This document shows, piece by piece, positions 9,923 to 19,129 of a stretch of DNA of 64,000 nt (the first letter of the stretch is position 1; each line of letters starts with the position of its first letter). A model generated the notes under the pieces. The model did no database searches, was not told the origin of the DNA, and was given only the letters and a program-made list of their open reading frames with translations. The translations under genes were made by a program, and so were the position numbers. The DNA comes from Sulfolobus sp. A20 (GTDB taxonomy: Archaea; Thermoproteota; Thermoprotei_A; Sulfolobales; Sulfolobaceae): the NCBI RefSeq assembly GCF_001719125.1, contig NZ_CP017006.1, positions 682,001 through 746,000 of the forward strand, written 5' to 3'.

Positions 9923-10585
9923 ATGTTCAATCTATCAGAAATACGAAAAGATCTCGAGAGCGGGATGCCAATCTTGATCTACGACTTTGATGGAAGAGAG
10001 GAAGAAACTGATATGATATTCTACGCAGGAGCAATATCGTGGAAAAGTATATATGTACTTAGAAAAGAAGCTGGAGGTCTAATTTGTTATGCAACATCTT
10101 ACCAAGAAGCTAGAACTTTAAATCTGGAATTTATGGCAGATTACCTAGCAAAACACCCTCTTTATTATAGCTTAGTCAAAAAGCAATCTTACGGGGATTT
10201 CCCAGCATTCTCCTTATGGGTGAATCATATAACTACTAAAACAGGTATTTCAGATTACGATAGATATGTCACAATAAGTGAGTTACATAAGGTAATATCA
10301 TTAATTAAAAATAATCCTAATGAAGCAAAACAAGAGTTTTATTCAAACTTTATATCCCCAGGACACGTGCCAATACTAATAGCTAGAAACTTGTCCCAAA
10401 GAAGAGGGCATACAGAGTTAACTATTACATTACTGGATAAATTAGGGTTAGAGAGAAGTGCAGTATTAGCGGAGATGTTAGATGAGAAATATAGTATGAA
10501 CAAGGAGAAAGCTAAAAAGATTGCAGATAGTTTAGGTTTCCTCTTTATAGAGGGAAAGGAAATCCTTAAAGAGGTGTTAATATGA
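9923..10585 (+). CDS. ribB: 3,4-dihydroxy-2-butanone 4-phosphate synthase RibB
   Basis: A 220-residue enzyme converting ribulose 5-phosphate to 3,4-dihydroxy-2-butanone 4-phosphate plus formate, the four-carbon branch of riboflavin synthesis. The acidic metal loop DFDGREEETDMIF near residue 22, the conserved RKEAGGLICYAT segment, and the GHVPIL and RRGHTEL motifs near residues 148-170 are as in RibB/Mj0055. It is the first gene of a five-gene operon and overlaps ribC by the 4 bases ATGA. Confidence 0.94.
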   Translation: MFNLSEIRKDLESGMPILIYDFDGREEETDMIFYAGAISWKSIYVLRKEAGGLICYATSYQEARTLNLEFMADYLAKHPLYYSLVKKQSYGDFPAFSLWVNHITTKTGISDYDRYVTISELHKVISLIKNNPNEAKQEFYSNFISPGHVPILIARNLSQRRGHTELTITLLDKLGLERSAVLAEMLDEKYSMNKEKAKKIADSLGFLFIEGKEILKEVLI

Positions 10586-11046
10586 GAAAATATGGAGTTG
10601 CAGATACTACCTTTTCGAGAGTAGATATGGGAAGTATAGCGTACAAGGTAATTCAAAGTGAAGACGATGATAGTCAGATAGTCAGATATACTGTGCCCGG
10701 GATAAAAGACCTACCAGTTGCTGCAAAACGCCTAATTGATGAAGGATGTGATGGAGTAATAACGTTAGGATGGGTTGGTAAGACAATGCTAGACAAGTAT
10801 AGTTATTTGGCTGCTAGTATAGGGTTAATATTCGTACAAATATTAACTTCTAAGCACGTGATTGATGTAACTGTTCATGAGGACGAAGCTGAGGATGAAG
10901 AAAAGTTAAAGGAAATCGCTATCGATAGGGCAACTAAACACGCTAGAAACCTAGTTAAATTAGTAAGAGATGGAAAAAACGCATTAACTCCTTTCGCAGG
11001 AAAAGGTTTAAGGCAGGGGTATAGAGATGCAGGAGAGATTGATTAG
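10582..11046 (+). CDS. ribC: Riboflavin synthase, archaeal RibC type
   Basis: A 154-residue archaeal riboflavin synthase, unrelated to the bacterial RibE fold and homologous to lumazine synthase. It dismutates two 6,7-dimethyl-8-ribityllumazines to riboflavin. Diagnostic segments are [45 protein letters not shown] and [12 protein letters not shown]. It overlaps ribB by 4 bases and ribH by 20 bases. Confidence 0.94.
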   Translation: MRKYGVADTTFSRVDMGSIAYKVIQSEDDDSQIVRYTVPGIKDLPVAAKRLIDEGCDGVITLGWVGKTMLDKYSYLAASIGLIFVQILTSKHVIDVTVHEDEAEDEEKLKEIAIDRATKHARNLVKLVRDGKNALTPFAGKGLRQGYRDAGEID

Positions 11047-11491
11047 ATTAGGTATAGTAGTAGCAGAATTTAATTATGACATAACCTACTTAATGCTACA
11101 GAGAGCGATATCTCACGCTAAATTCCTTAACGCAGAAGCTAGGGTAGTAGTAAAAGTACCTGGAACTTACGATATGCCATTAGCCGTAAAGAAATTACTT
11201 GAAAAAGATTACATAGACGCAGTAGTAGCTTTAGGTGCAGTTATAAAGGGAGAAACTAAACACGATGAAATAGTAGCTAGTCAGACTGCGAGAAAGTTAA
11301 CTGACTTATCAGTAGAATATGGAAAACCTGTAACTTTAGGTATAATAGGACCTGGTGCAACACACGAACAAGCAGTAGAGAGAATAGAGGAATATACAAA
11401 TAGAGCTGTAGAAGCTGCGGTCAAGCTAGCTTTGAGATTAAAACGGCTAGATGAATTAGAAAAGGTATCTGAAATGGTGATATTGGATTGA
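11027..11491 (+). CDS. ribH: 6,7-dimethyl-8-ribityllumazine synthase RibH
   Basis: A 154-residue lumazine synthase, condensing 5-amino-6-ribitylamino-uracil with the RibB product. The segments [26 protein letters not shown] and [17 protein letters not shown] (the His being the active-site residue) are typical. It likely forms an icosahedral or pentameric assembly. It starts inside ribC and ends with a TGA that overlaps the TTG start of arfA. Confidence 0.95.
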   Translation: MQERLIRLGIVVAEFNYDITYLMLQRAISHAKFLNAEARVVVKVPGTYDMPLAVKKLLEKDYIDAVVALGAVIKGETKHDEIVASQTARKLTDLSVEYGKPVTLGIIGPGATHEQAVERIEEYTNRAVEAAVKLALRLKRLDELEKVSEMVILD

Positions 11492-12180
11492 AAATTTTAG
11501 CCGTCAAACTAGTGGATTACAGAGAATGGACTGAAGGCTTAGGTGAAGATAGAGAATGGATAATACAAAAAACACAAAATGAAATAATGAGAACTATACA
11601 TGAAATTTCCTCTGAGTATTACGCATTTCCATTGCAACTTAGATATGATAACTTCCTAATAATAGTTAACAGTCTTACTCCAGAGCAAATATCTCAAATG
11701 GTTAAGGATATCAATGACCAAATTCCTTTAAGAGTTAGCACTTGCCTAGGATCTGGCAATACGCCTTTAGAAGCACAACAGAATGCATCAAGATGTATTC
11801 CTAATGATCATGGGGACAATTATAATTACCATGATGATCATGTTACCGCATTACACTTCGATATAAATCACAACACTGAGCGCTTAAGGAAAATTTCAAT
11901 ATATGAATCCTTCATTGAAATTATGGACGTATATAGTTTACTAATTAAGTTTTTGTACAGTATAGGAGGAATTACCCAATATTTAGGTGGAGATAATTTC
12001 CTAGGCTTCGTTTCTGACAACGTAATATATAAGGTTACTGAAAAAATAGACAGTTTAGAAGGACTAAAGGTCGGGATAGGTATCAGTAAAAATGCTAGAA
12101 ATGCTATAAAATTAGCTACCTCAGCCTTAGATGATATAAGGAAAGATAGGTCAGAGAAATGGAAAATAAAGAAGGAATAA
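11488..12180 (+). CDS. arfA: GTP cyclohydrolase III (ArfA)
   Basis: A 230-residue archaeal GTP cyclohydrolase III. It opens the imidazole ring of GTP to give the formamido-pyrimidine FAPy, the committed step of archaeal riboflavin synthesis. The N-terminus [19 protein letters not shown], the central [12 protein letters not shown] and the cyclase-like [11 protein letters not shown] motif near residue 164 are diagnostic. The start is a TTG at 11488-11490 overlapping the ribH stop, so translation is coupled. The downstream amidohydrolase gene begins 22 bases before this gene ends. Confidence 0.93.
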   Translation: MKILAVKLVDYREWTEGLGEDREWIIQKTQNEIMRTIHEISSEYYAFPLQLRYDNFLIIVNSLTPEQISQMVKDINDQIPLRVSTCLGSGNTPLEAQQNASRCIPNDHGDNYNYHDDHVTALHFDINHNTERLRKISIYESFIEIMDVYSLLIKFLYSIGGITQYLGGDNFLGFVSDNVIYKVTEKIDSLEGLKVGIGISKNARNAIKLATSALDDIRKDRSEKWKIKKE

Positions 12181-13283
12181 TAATAAACGTAAGATTAGGG
12201 CTAATTGGAGAGGAATTGGAACTAAGGGAGAATATAAATATAGAAGTAGAAAACGGTATAATTCAACACATAGGGAACGGGTTTTCTTCTGAGGGAATAA
12301 CTTTTAAGAATGGTATTGTTCTACCTACATTAGTTAATTCTCACGTGCATTCTGCTGATTTCATATGCCAAGAAATGGGATACAATAAGCCAATAAAAGA
12401 AGTCGTGGGAGATCCTAATAGTATAAAATATAAATGCTTAAGTAATCATTCCGAAAAAGAAATAAAAAATTCAATAATAAAATTCGCTCAAAGAGCGAAG
12501 GACTTTGGTTCACATGTAATTTTAGACTTTAGAGAACAAGGTCTAATAGGAAGTAAAATCGCTAATCAAGCTAAGTCTGAGTTAAAGAGACAAGGAGTAT
12601 TGTACTATATTTTAGGAAGATTAGAAAACAATGAAATAAATAATGGGAATCTGAAAGTTCTCCACGAAATCGTAGATGGTTACGGACTATCTAGCACATC
12701 AGATATAAATCCTCTGATAAAAGACGTTTTTAAAGATAAAATTAGAGCCATACATATTTCAGAAACCTTAAGACAATGGCTAAGAAATGATCTTGAATCA
12801 GCAATAAAAGAGTATAACCCCAACCTCATAATCCATGGAACACATTTAAGCGAAGAGGAGATGGAGATATTAAAAGAACGAAAAATTTCCTTAGTGATAT
12901 GTCCTAGAAGTAATCTCTGGTTTTCAGTAGGAGTACCTAAAGTTGTCAATTCACTAAGAGCAGAAATCAATGTCCTTTTAGGAACTGATAATGGTGGAGT
13001 ATTAGATCCTAACTTATGGAAAGAAATGGAAACTTTCTTACTATTAACAAGGCTTCAAGATCCTCTCAGTGATTACTCATTACATGTCCTAAAGGCAGTA
13101 ACTACTAACGCATACAGGTTTTTAGGCATAAATGGTTGGATAGAAGAAGGGAACATAGCATCATTAATGGTTGTTGAAGGAGAAAAATCTGGAATTTTAA
13201 CTTCAAATAACAAATATATGGGAATTATAAAAAGAGGGAATAAAATAATTTATGCTCTAGGAGCTATCCAGAACGTCATTTGA
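12159..13283 (+). CDS. Amidohydrolase of the adenosine/cytosine deaminase-like subgroup, riboflavin operon
   Basis: A 374-residue metal-dependent hydrolase. The metal and catalytic residues are all visible: H62 and H64 (NSHVHSAD), H199 and E202 (IHISET), H226 and H229 (IHGTHL), and D277 (LGTDNGG). ICPRSN near residue 248 is also typical. The HxxE pair and mononuclear layout are those of TRZ/ATZ/MtaD-type deaminases. It overlaps arfA by 22 bases and is the last gene of the operon ribB-ribC-ribH-arfA. That context suggests it acts on an early riboflavin pyrimidine (deamination or deformylation); this is inference. A deaminase for S-adenosylhomocysteine or 5'-deoxyadenosine is the main alternative. 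Confidence 0.8.
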   Translation: MENKEGIIINVRLGLIGEELELRENINIEVENGIIQHIGNGFSSEGITFKNGIVLPTLVNSHVHSADFICQEMGYNKPIKEVVGDPNSIKYKCLSNHSEKEIKNSIIKFAQRAKDFGSHVILDFREQGLIGSKIANQAKSELKRQGVLYYILGRLENNEINNGNLKVLHEIVDGYGLSSTSDINPLIKDVFKDKIRAIHISETLRQWLRNDLESAIKEYNPNLIIHGTHLSEEEMEILKERKISLVICPRSNLWFSVGVPKVVNSLRAEINVLLGTDNGGVLDPNLWKEMETFLLLTRLQDPLSDYSLHVLKAVTTNAYRFLGINGWIEEGNIASLMVVEGEKSGILTSNNKYMGIIKRGNKIIYALGAIQNVI

Positions 13284-13999
13284 CCTCCTGAAGGGACATC
13301 AACGCTTAGCCTTATAGGTAAATTGTTCCCAAAACTAACTGTTATGGGTGCGGAAAATCCTCTTAAAGCTGCCACTGCATTCTTAAACATCTCAACACTA
13401 TAGGAAGCTGAAGCAGAACTCTCCACCGAGATATCCTTAAGGGACTTATCTTTGGTCAAAATAGCAAAATACTTTTTACCTTGTTCATCGATCTCTATTT
13501 CAATTCTATCTTCATATGCTGAAATCTTCATCTCCTCTCCTATTAATGAAAGATCTCCAGCGATTATATCAAGGACCTTATCATCGGTTGTAAAACTGGC
13601 TGACAAGTTAACCTTAGGTTCATTAATTTGCTCAACATCACCTTTTTCAACTTTAAGGTATATATTACTCTTAGTCCCACTTTTCTCATCTTTTATGACA
13701 ATCTTTATACCACTTTCAGTTTCATCAATTTCTATAGTAGCTTTTTTAGATTTAGCCTTAGATAATATCTTCTTAACAGAAGTTATGTCTAATTTAACTG
13801 AAAGCGGTTTTTCTATACTATAATCCGAAAGAACATCCTTTGGTATTTTAGCTAAAGCCATTAATGTCTTATCTTCAGTCAAATGTCTCGAAAATACGCC
13901 ATCTTCTGAGAGATTTAAAGTCACTATATCACTTACCTTAGCTACTGCACTAATGAAAGAAAAGAAATCTTTTGCATTAGGGTAAACAACTTTAAACAT
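13250..13999 (-). CDS. pcn1: DNA polymerase sliding clamp subunit PCNA1
   Basis: A 249-residue clamp subunit with N-terminus MFKVVYPNAKDFFSFISAV and C-terminus SGGQMTFWIAPRA, matching S. solfataricus PCNA1. In the Sulfolobus heterotrimer PCNA1 contacts the Fen1 nuclease and PCNA2. The 3' end overlaps the convergent amidohydrolase gene by 34 bases. Upstream by 2 bases lies rpo13, then the HerA-type ATPase, on the same strand. PCNA3 lies 6 kb away; PCNA2 is not in the window. Confidence 0.95.
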   Translation of the reverse strand: MFKVVYPNAKDFFSFISAVAKVSDIVTLNLSEDGVFSRHLTEDKTLMALAKIPKDVLSDYSIEKPLSVKLDITSVKKILSKAKSKKATIEIDETESGIKIVIKDEKSGTKSNIYLKVEKGDVEQINEPKVNLSASFTTDDKVLDIIAGDLSLIGEEMKISAYEDRIEIEIDEQGKKYFAILTKDKSLKDISVESSASASYSVEMFKNAVAALRGFSAPITVSFGNNLPIRLSVDVPSGGQMTFWIAPRA

Positions 14000-14001
14000 A
14001 A

Positions 14002-14325
14002 TTAACTCTCCTCATCCTCTTTTTTAACTTTCTTTTTTGGTTTCTTAACCTTTTTAGCTGGTACTCTCTTTGTTTTCTTCTTAGAATCCCCACCCTCATA
14101 TTCTTTAAAGATTTGATCAAAATTTAGCTTAGCCTCATCCACACTGATTTTACCATTTAATAAATCATCCCAAATTTGGGTATTTTTCATAAGTAATTCT
14201 ATATCTTTAATCGAGAGCTTAGGTAACTCTTCACTTTCTTCTTCGACTTTCTCCTCTCCCTCTCCCGCACTACTCTCCTCTCGATACTCATCTTCGTTCT
14301 CGTCCTCTGGCATACTAATAACCAA
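14002..14325 (-). CDS. rpo13: RNA polymerase subunit Rpo13
   Basis: A 107-residue (or 103 from the internal Met) protein of unusual composition. It has an acidic N-terminal tail (residues 5-35), a helical core LSIKDIELLMKNTQIWDDLL followed by a second short helix, and a Lys-rich C-terminal tail (about 80-104). This is the layout of Rpo13, the Sulfolobales-specific polymerase subunit located near the downstream DNA channel, and the core matches the S. shibatae sequence as I remember it. The genomic place beside PCNA1 also agrees with S. solfataricus. Confidence 0.9.
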   Translation of the reverse strand: MVISMPEDENEDEYREESSAGEGEEKVEEESEELPKLSIKDIELLMKNTQIWDDLLNGKISVDEAKLNFDQIFKEYEGGDSKKKTKRVPAKKVKKPKKKVKKEDEES

Positions 14326-14326
14326 A

Positions 14327-16057
14327 TTATTTTAAAGAATTAAGCTTAACTAAAAGTATATCTCTGTATTCACTTGTTACTGTAACGACATGAGCTCTAT
14401 CTAAGTATTGAATTGCTTGATAAATAGCCCTATACTTATCTTGGTCACCCCCACCCAAAGTCCTGCTCAAATACTCTAATTCTTTTGGTTCTATAACATT
14501 AAATATAAATATATGATCTGAATTTTGTAATATATTTTCTATATGATCGATCAATTGTGAGATTAAAATTATGCCTACACCGAACTTCCTTACTTCAGCA
14601 AAAAGTCTTTCCACTACCTCTAAGCCAGTCTCCTTACTTAATATAAAAGGAGCTTCGTCAATTACCACGAATTTCCACAAAGCTGACTGACCTCTCTTAT
14701 ACAAATAACTCCTAAAATCCCTCAAGATAGTCTCAATCAAAATGTACTTGAGCTCATCTGTTGGAACTTTAGAAAGATCTAGAATTATATTATTATCAAA
14801 TACGTAATCCATGTCAATACTGTTACCATTCAGCATTTGATTAGATAAGAATTGAATATAAGGCTCAATAGATTGAATTCGAGAAACATCTTGAGATGTC
14901 TCAACTAGCTTCTTCTTCCTCTCCATAGTTATCAAAACATCATGAAAAGTAGGCGGCTTAGAATTCCACGTATTAGGATTATTCTCATCAACTCCTTTCT
15001 CAGCATAAGTCTCCATTATGATATTGAAAATGTCAATAGTTTGTAAACTACCTAATTTAAACAAAGATTTCAACATATAAGATATTTCTAAAGACCTTTG
15101 CCTAGGTGATGAACCGTTTAATGAAAGGGGATTTAAAGAATACCTTGACATATCAATCTTGTTCGCATTATTAATGTTATACTCTCCATGGAGATCAAAG
15201 ACTAAATAACTTAAGTTTGTCTTCTCAAGTAACAGTTTTGCTAAGGAAGATTTACCAGATCCGCTAGTACCAATTATAACTATATTATAATTTTTGGATT
15301 TTGCAAGGTTTAGATTAAACTTGACACCAGAAACCTTCTTCCAACCATATTTCGTCTGAGAGAACCTATTAGTTAAGGTAGGAGATAACACTCCCTCAAC
15401 CTTACCCAATTCTATTCCTTCGGAATCTGTCTCGAATCTAATAGAGTGTGTGATCATATATGGTATTGAAAACCACGAAAGCAGGATCAGAGGAAATTCA
15501 TTCTCCTCACAGATAGTTAAATAGAGAGAATAGCCTACTATACTACCAATAAGTAATAACAAATTATTACTTATAAAGTAGAAGATAAAAAGAGATATTA
15601 ATAGAACAATCACCCCAATGACTACTTTTTTTCTATTTATACTGATCTTTATCCTGCTCAAATTCAATACTACCTCATCCGGAAATGATCTTCTAGTTAA
15701 TCCAAGTATTATACCGACTATTGCCAATATCCCAAAATAATACGGAGACAAATCCAATAATGTAGAAAAAGTTACGAAATTGTTGTAAACTATTGAGGCA
15801 AAAGCAAAAAGAGTTATGTAATATAATATTGCAATGATTATCGAAGAAAACATTAGAGCAAATATAACTGAAGACACAGAAATTAAAACCAATGAAAGTA
15901 TAAATAATGAAAACGAATTAAGTAGTGAAGAATCGAGGAATGAAGTAAAACTACCCGGAGTTGCAATAGGTATAACCATACTACTTAAGGATACATATAA
16001 CATCATAATTAGTGAGATTAAGATCACGTTTGCAATTACATGCCTATACTCATACAT
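14327..16057 (-). CDS. Membrane-anchored HerA/VirB4-type ATPase
   Basis: A 576-residue protein with about six or seven hydrophobic segments in the first 205 residues, then a DUF87/HerA-like ATPase. Walker A is GTSGSGKSS at 263-271, and DLHGEY follows near 292. Walker B is FVVIDEAPFIL near 467, with LISQ after it. This arrangement suggests an assembly of ATPases at the membrane, perhaps for DNA or protein translocation. It differs from the soluble HerA that works with NurA, which has no membrane domain. Its gene ends 1 base before rpo13 and is divergent from the helicase gene across 38 bases. Confidence 0.75.
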   Translation of the reverse strand: MYEYRHVIANVILISLIMMLYVSLSSMVIPIATPGSFTSFLDSSLLNSFSLFILSLVLISVSSVIFALMFSSIIIAILYYITLFAFASIVYNNFVTFSTLLDLSPYYFGILAIVGIILGLTRRSFPDEVVLNLSRIKISINRKKVVIGVIVLLISLFIFYFISNNLLLLIGSIVGYSLYLTICEENEFPLILLSWFSIPYMITHSIRFETDSEGIELGKVEGVLSPTLTNRFSQTKYGWKKVSGVKFNLNLAKSKNYNIVIIGTSGSGKSSLAKLLLEKTNLSYLVFDLHGEYNINNANKIDMSRYSLNPLSLNGSSPRQRSLEISYMLKSLFKLGSLQTIDIFNIIMETYAEKGVDENNPNTWNSKPPTFHDVLITMERKKKLVETSQDVSRIQSIEPYIQFLSNQMLNGNSIDMDYVFDNNIILDLSKVPTDELKYILIETILRDFRSYLYKRGQSALWKFVVIDEAPFILSKETGLEVVERLFAEVRKFGVGIILISQLIDHIENILQNSDHIFIFNVIEPKELEYLSRTLGGGDQDKYRAIYQAIQYLDRAHVVTVTSEYRDILLVKLNSLK

Positions 16058-16095
16058 CTATAAATATCCTCTTGTAATACTTAATACTTGCGAGA

Positions 16096-18795
16096 ATGAT
16101 AAACATAACTAATGAATTCCTGGTAAGACTGAAGAAACTTGGATATAACGAATTAACCCCGATACAGAAAATCGCAATACCAAAAATATTGTCAGGGAAA
16201 AACGTATTAATTATAGCCCCGACTGGCTTTGGTAAAACTGAAGCTTCAATAATACCAATCTATTATAAAATATTTAAGGATAGACCAGAGAAGATATCAG
16301 CCTTATACATAACCCCTCTAAGGGCACTTAATAGAGACTTACAAGCCAGATTAGAGAAATTAGGTGAAGCGTTTGAAATAACCGTCAAAATAAGACATGG
16401 GGATTCTTCAACATCAGAAAGAAAACAAATAATTGAAAACCCACCTGACCTACTAATTACCACACCAGAAACTCTACTTTACTTAATTTTAAATAACAAA
16501 TTTAGAGAATATTTTAGTAACTTAAAATGGATAATAATAGACGAATTACAAGAAATGCTAGATGAAAAAAGAGGTATTGAGCTTTCAGTTCTCCTACAGA
16601 GAATTAAAAGATTATCCAAAAATAGGATACAATTTATTGGAATATCCGCAACAATTGGTGACGTAGAGGTTGCAAAAAAGTATCTCAGTTATGAAGTAGA
16701 GGTTGCAAAAGTAGATGCAATGAAAAATATGGAAATAGGTATAGTCATCCCAAGAGAAAGAGATCAAGAGTTAACGCTAAAACTGGGATTGAAACCAGAA
16801 ACAGTATCTAGAATTGTAGAGCTTAAGAAAATAATAGAGGGTAACAAACCAGTCCTAGTTTTTACAAATACTAGAGAAACCAGTGAATTCTTATCAAATC
16901 AGTTATCCAAGTTAGGCTTAAAAGTTGGAACACATCACGGATCCCTCTCAAAGGAAGTGAGAATACAAGCAGAAAACGAGTTTAAAAAAGGAAATATCGA
17001 CGCAATAATAGCTACCTCTAGCCTAGAACTAGGAATAGATATTGGAAGGATAAACCTGGTAATACAGTATATGTCTCCCAGACAAGTGATTAGACTAGTC
17101 CAAAGAGTAGGAAGAGCTGGACACTCCATAGAAAAAACCTCTAAAGGAATAATCATCCCCTCTGATGATATATTCGATATCTTAGAATGTAAGGCAATAA
17201 TAGACTCATTTCATGAAGGATACTTAGAGAAACCACTAATAGAAGATAACCCGCTTGACGTTGCATCTCATGAAATAGCAGGAATGGTGTTGGAAGGGTA
17301 TAGTGATCCAAAGGAAATATTAAATGTATTAAGAAGTTCATTCTATTTCGAAAAGCTAACGGAGGAAAAGTTCAATGAGGTATTGGATTTAATGGAATCA
17401 GCTAGGATAATAAGGAGAAAAGAAAATAAGGTGATTCCGGGTCCTAGAATATGGAAATATTACTATAACGTTAATATGATACCAGACTCGTTGAGAAGCT
17501 ACATCGTAATAGACTACTCAACTAACACAAAATTAGGAGTTTTAGATGAGGAATTTGTGGCAACACTGGATAGTGAAAGCATATTCATATTAAGCGGTAG
17601 ATTGTGGAAAGTGGTAAGTATAGAAGACGATAGGATATTCGTTGAAAGGGCTGAACTAAAATCTGGAATTTTGCCTAGTTGGTTCGGAGAATCCATTCCA
17701 GTGGAGAAAGAAGTGGCTAAGAAAGTATTTGAGTACATTCGAGCTGAAGATGATGATGAAAACGTGATAAACGTTATCGATAAGCATAAGAGCAGAGGAT
17801 ATCCTCTTCCTAGGTCAGATGAGATAGTAGTAGAAATAATAGGTAATGACTTAATAGTCTTACACTCACCCTTCGGCTCTAGGGGTAACAACACTCTAGG
17901 AACTATTTTCTCAGTCTTGTTATCCAGTGAAAAGAGCGTTAAAACTTCCTTTAGAGCAGATCCTTATCATATAGCAGTAGCGTCAATTCTCCCAATAAAC
18001 AGATACGATATCCAAAGGGTAATAGAAAAAATCAATTCCTTCAACATAAATGAGCTTTTGGAAATTCTAAAGCAAGGAATTAAGGAAAGCCCACAGTTCA
18101 AGTGGAAATTATTGGTAGAAATTGAGAGATTCGGAATGGTAGACTTTGATAAAAAGAACATTCAAATAACTTCTCCCATACTAAAAGCTTACACAAATAC
18201 ATTGGTCGGGGAAGAGGCAGTTAATGAACTTTTAGTTAAAAACCATGACGTGGAAGTAATAAACGAAATCAAGAAATATTCTTGGAAAATAGTAGAGGTA
18301 ATTGAACCATCTCCTCTAGCGAGAGAATTTCTTGACAAACTAATGAGTTATAATACAAATGATGACGCTCCATTAGTAATTGAAGTCTATAAAAGAAAAT
18401 TAATCAACAAGGAAATCAAGGTGATTTGCCTAGTATGTGGCTGGAGTTCAAAACACACTGTAGTTAATACTCCAGACAAATGTCCTAAATGCAATTCAAT
18501 ATTTCTTACGGCAACAAGTCCAGATGATAAAGACGCAGAGAGAATAATAAGAGATGCAATGCTAGGAAAGAGGTTAAAAGGAAACGAGAAAAGGAAGTTG
18601 GAGGACTTAAAGACTATAGCATCACTTTTCTCTTCATATGGTAAACACGCTTTCATAGCTTTATCTGCCAATGGCATAGGTCCAAGCAACTTAGGAAGGG
18701 TGCTAAGTAAATTATCTGAGGGAGAGGACAAGTTTTATTTAGCAATTATGGAGGAGGAAAAAAGGTTCTTAAGAACAAAGCAGTACTGGCACTAA
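16096..18795 (+). CDS. Lhr-type superfamily 2 helicase
   Basis: An 899-residue SF2 helicase. Motif I is APTGFGKTEA (41-50), motif Ia reads ALYITPLRALNRDLQ, the Walker B line reads WIIIDELQEMLDEKRG, motif III is GISATIG and motif VI is QRVGRAGH. The DELQ tetrad differs from the usual DEIH of Lhr. A winged-helix/Lhr-core region follows (about 430-700), then a zinc knuckle CLVCGWSS...CPKC near 775-795 and a C-terminal helical domain. This corresponds to archaeal aLhr2-like proteins implicated in DNA repair or RNA unwinding. It has a short divergent promoter region and is followed by eL14. Confidence 0.85.
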   Translation: MINITNEFLVRLKKLGYNELTPIQKIAIPKILSGKNVLIIAPTGFGKTEASIIPIYYKIFKDRPEKISALYITPLRALNRDLQARLEKLGEAFEITVKIRHGDSSTSERKQIIENPPDLLITTPETLLYLILNNKFREYFSNLKWIIIDELQEMLDEKRGIELSVLLQRIKRLSKNRIQFIGISATIGDVEVAKKYLSYEVEVAKVDAMKNMEIGIVIPRERDQELTLKLGLKPETVSRIVELKKIIEGNKPVLVFTNTRETSEFLSNQLSKLGLKVGTHHGSLSKEVRIQAENEFKKGNIDAIIATSSLELGIDIGRINLVIQYMSPRQVIRLVQRVGRAGHSIEKTSKGIIIPSDDIFDILECKAIIDSFHEGYLEKPLIEDNPLDVASHEIAGMVLEGYSDPKEILNVLRSSFYFEKLTEEKFNEVLDLMESARIIRRKENKVIPGPRIWKYYYNVNMIPDSLRSYIVIDYSTNTKLGVLDEEFVATLDSESIFILSGRLWKVVSIEDDRIFVERAELKSGILPSWFGESIPVEKEVAKKVFEYIRAEDDDENVINVIDKHKSRGYPLPRSDEIVVEIIGNDLIVLHSPFGSRGNNTLGTIFSVLLSSEKSVKTSFRADPYHIAVASILPINRYDIQRVIEKINSFNINELLEILKQGIKESPQFKWKLLVEIERFGMVDFDKKNIQITSPILKAYTNTLVGEEAVNELLVKNHDVEVINEIKKYSWKIVEVIEPSPLAREFLDKLMSYNTNDDAPLVIEVYKRKLINKEIKVICLVCGWSSKHTVVNTPDKCPKCNSIFLTATSPDDKDAERIIRDAMLGKRLKGNEKRKLEDLKTIASLFSSYGKHAFIALSANGIGPSNLGRVLSKLSEGEDKFYLAIMEEEKRFLRTKQYWH

Positions 18796-18832
18796 TCTTA
18801 TATTTAACCTCTTAAAAGTTTTTGTGATAGCA

Positions 18833-19123
18833 ATGCCTGCAATAGAAATTGGGAGAATATGTGTAAAAGTAAGAGGGAGAGAAGCTGGAAAAAAGTGTGT
18901 AATCGTCGATATAATAGATGATAATTTCGTTCTTGTAACCGGTCCAAAAGATGTAAGTGGCATAAAGAGAAGAAGAGTTAACATACTGCACTTAGAACCT
19001 ACAGACAAAAAGATAGAAATACAGAAAGGAGCTTCTGATGATGAGGTTAAGAAGAAACTACAAGAGTCCAACTTATTAGATTACGTAAAAGAAAAAGTCA
19101 AACTATCTATACCAACTTTGTGA
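18833..19123 (+). CDS. 50S ribosomal protein eL14
   Basis: A 96-residue eL14 from the ATG at 18833, which gives MPAIEIGRICVKVRGREAG. A GTG at 18824 would add three residues but is not needed. The KOW-type fold, the segments CVIVDIIDDNFVLVTGPK and RRRVNILHLEPT and the C-terminal basic tail are typical. It is followed 6 bases later by cbf5, a pairing conserved in crenarchaea. Confidence 0.95.
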   Translation: MPAIEIGRICVKVRGREAGKKCVIVDIIDDNFVLVTGPKDVSGIKRRRVNILHLEPTDKKIEIQKGASDDEVKKKLQESNLLDYVKEKVKLSIPTL

Positions 19124-19129
19124 TATGCT

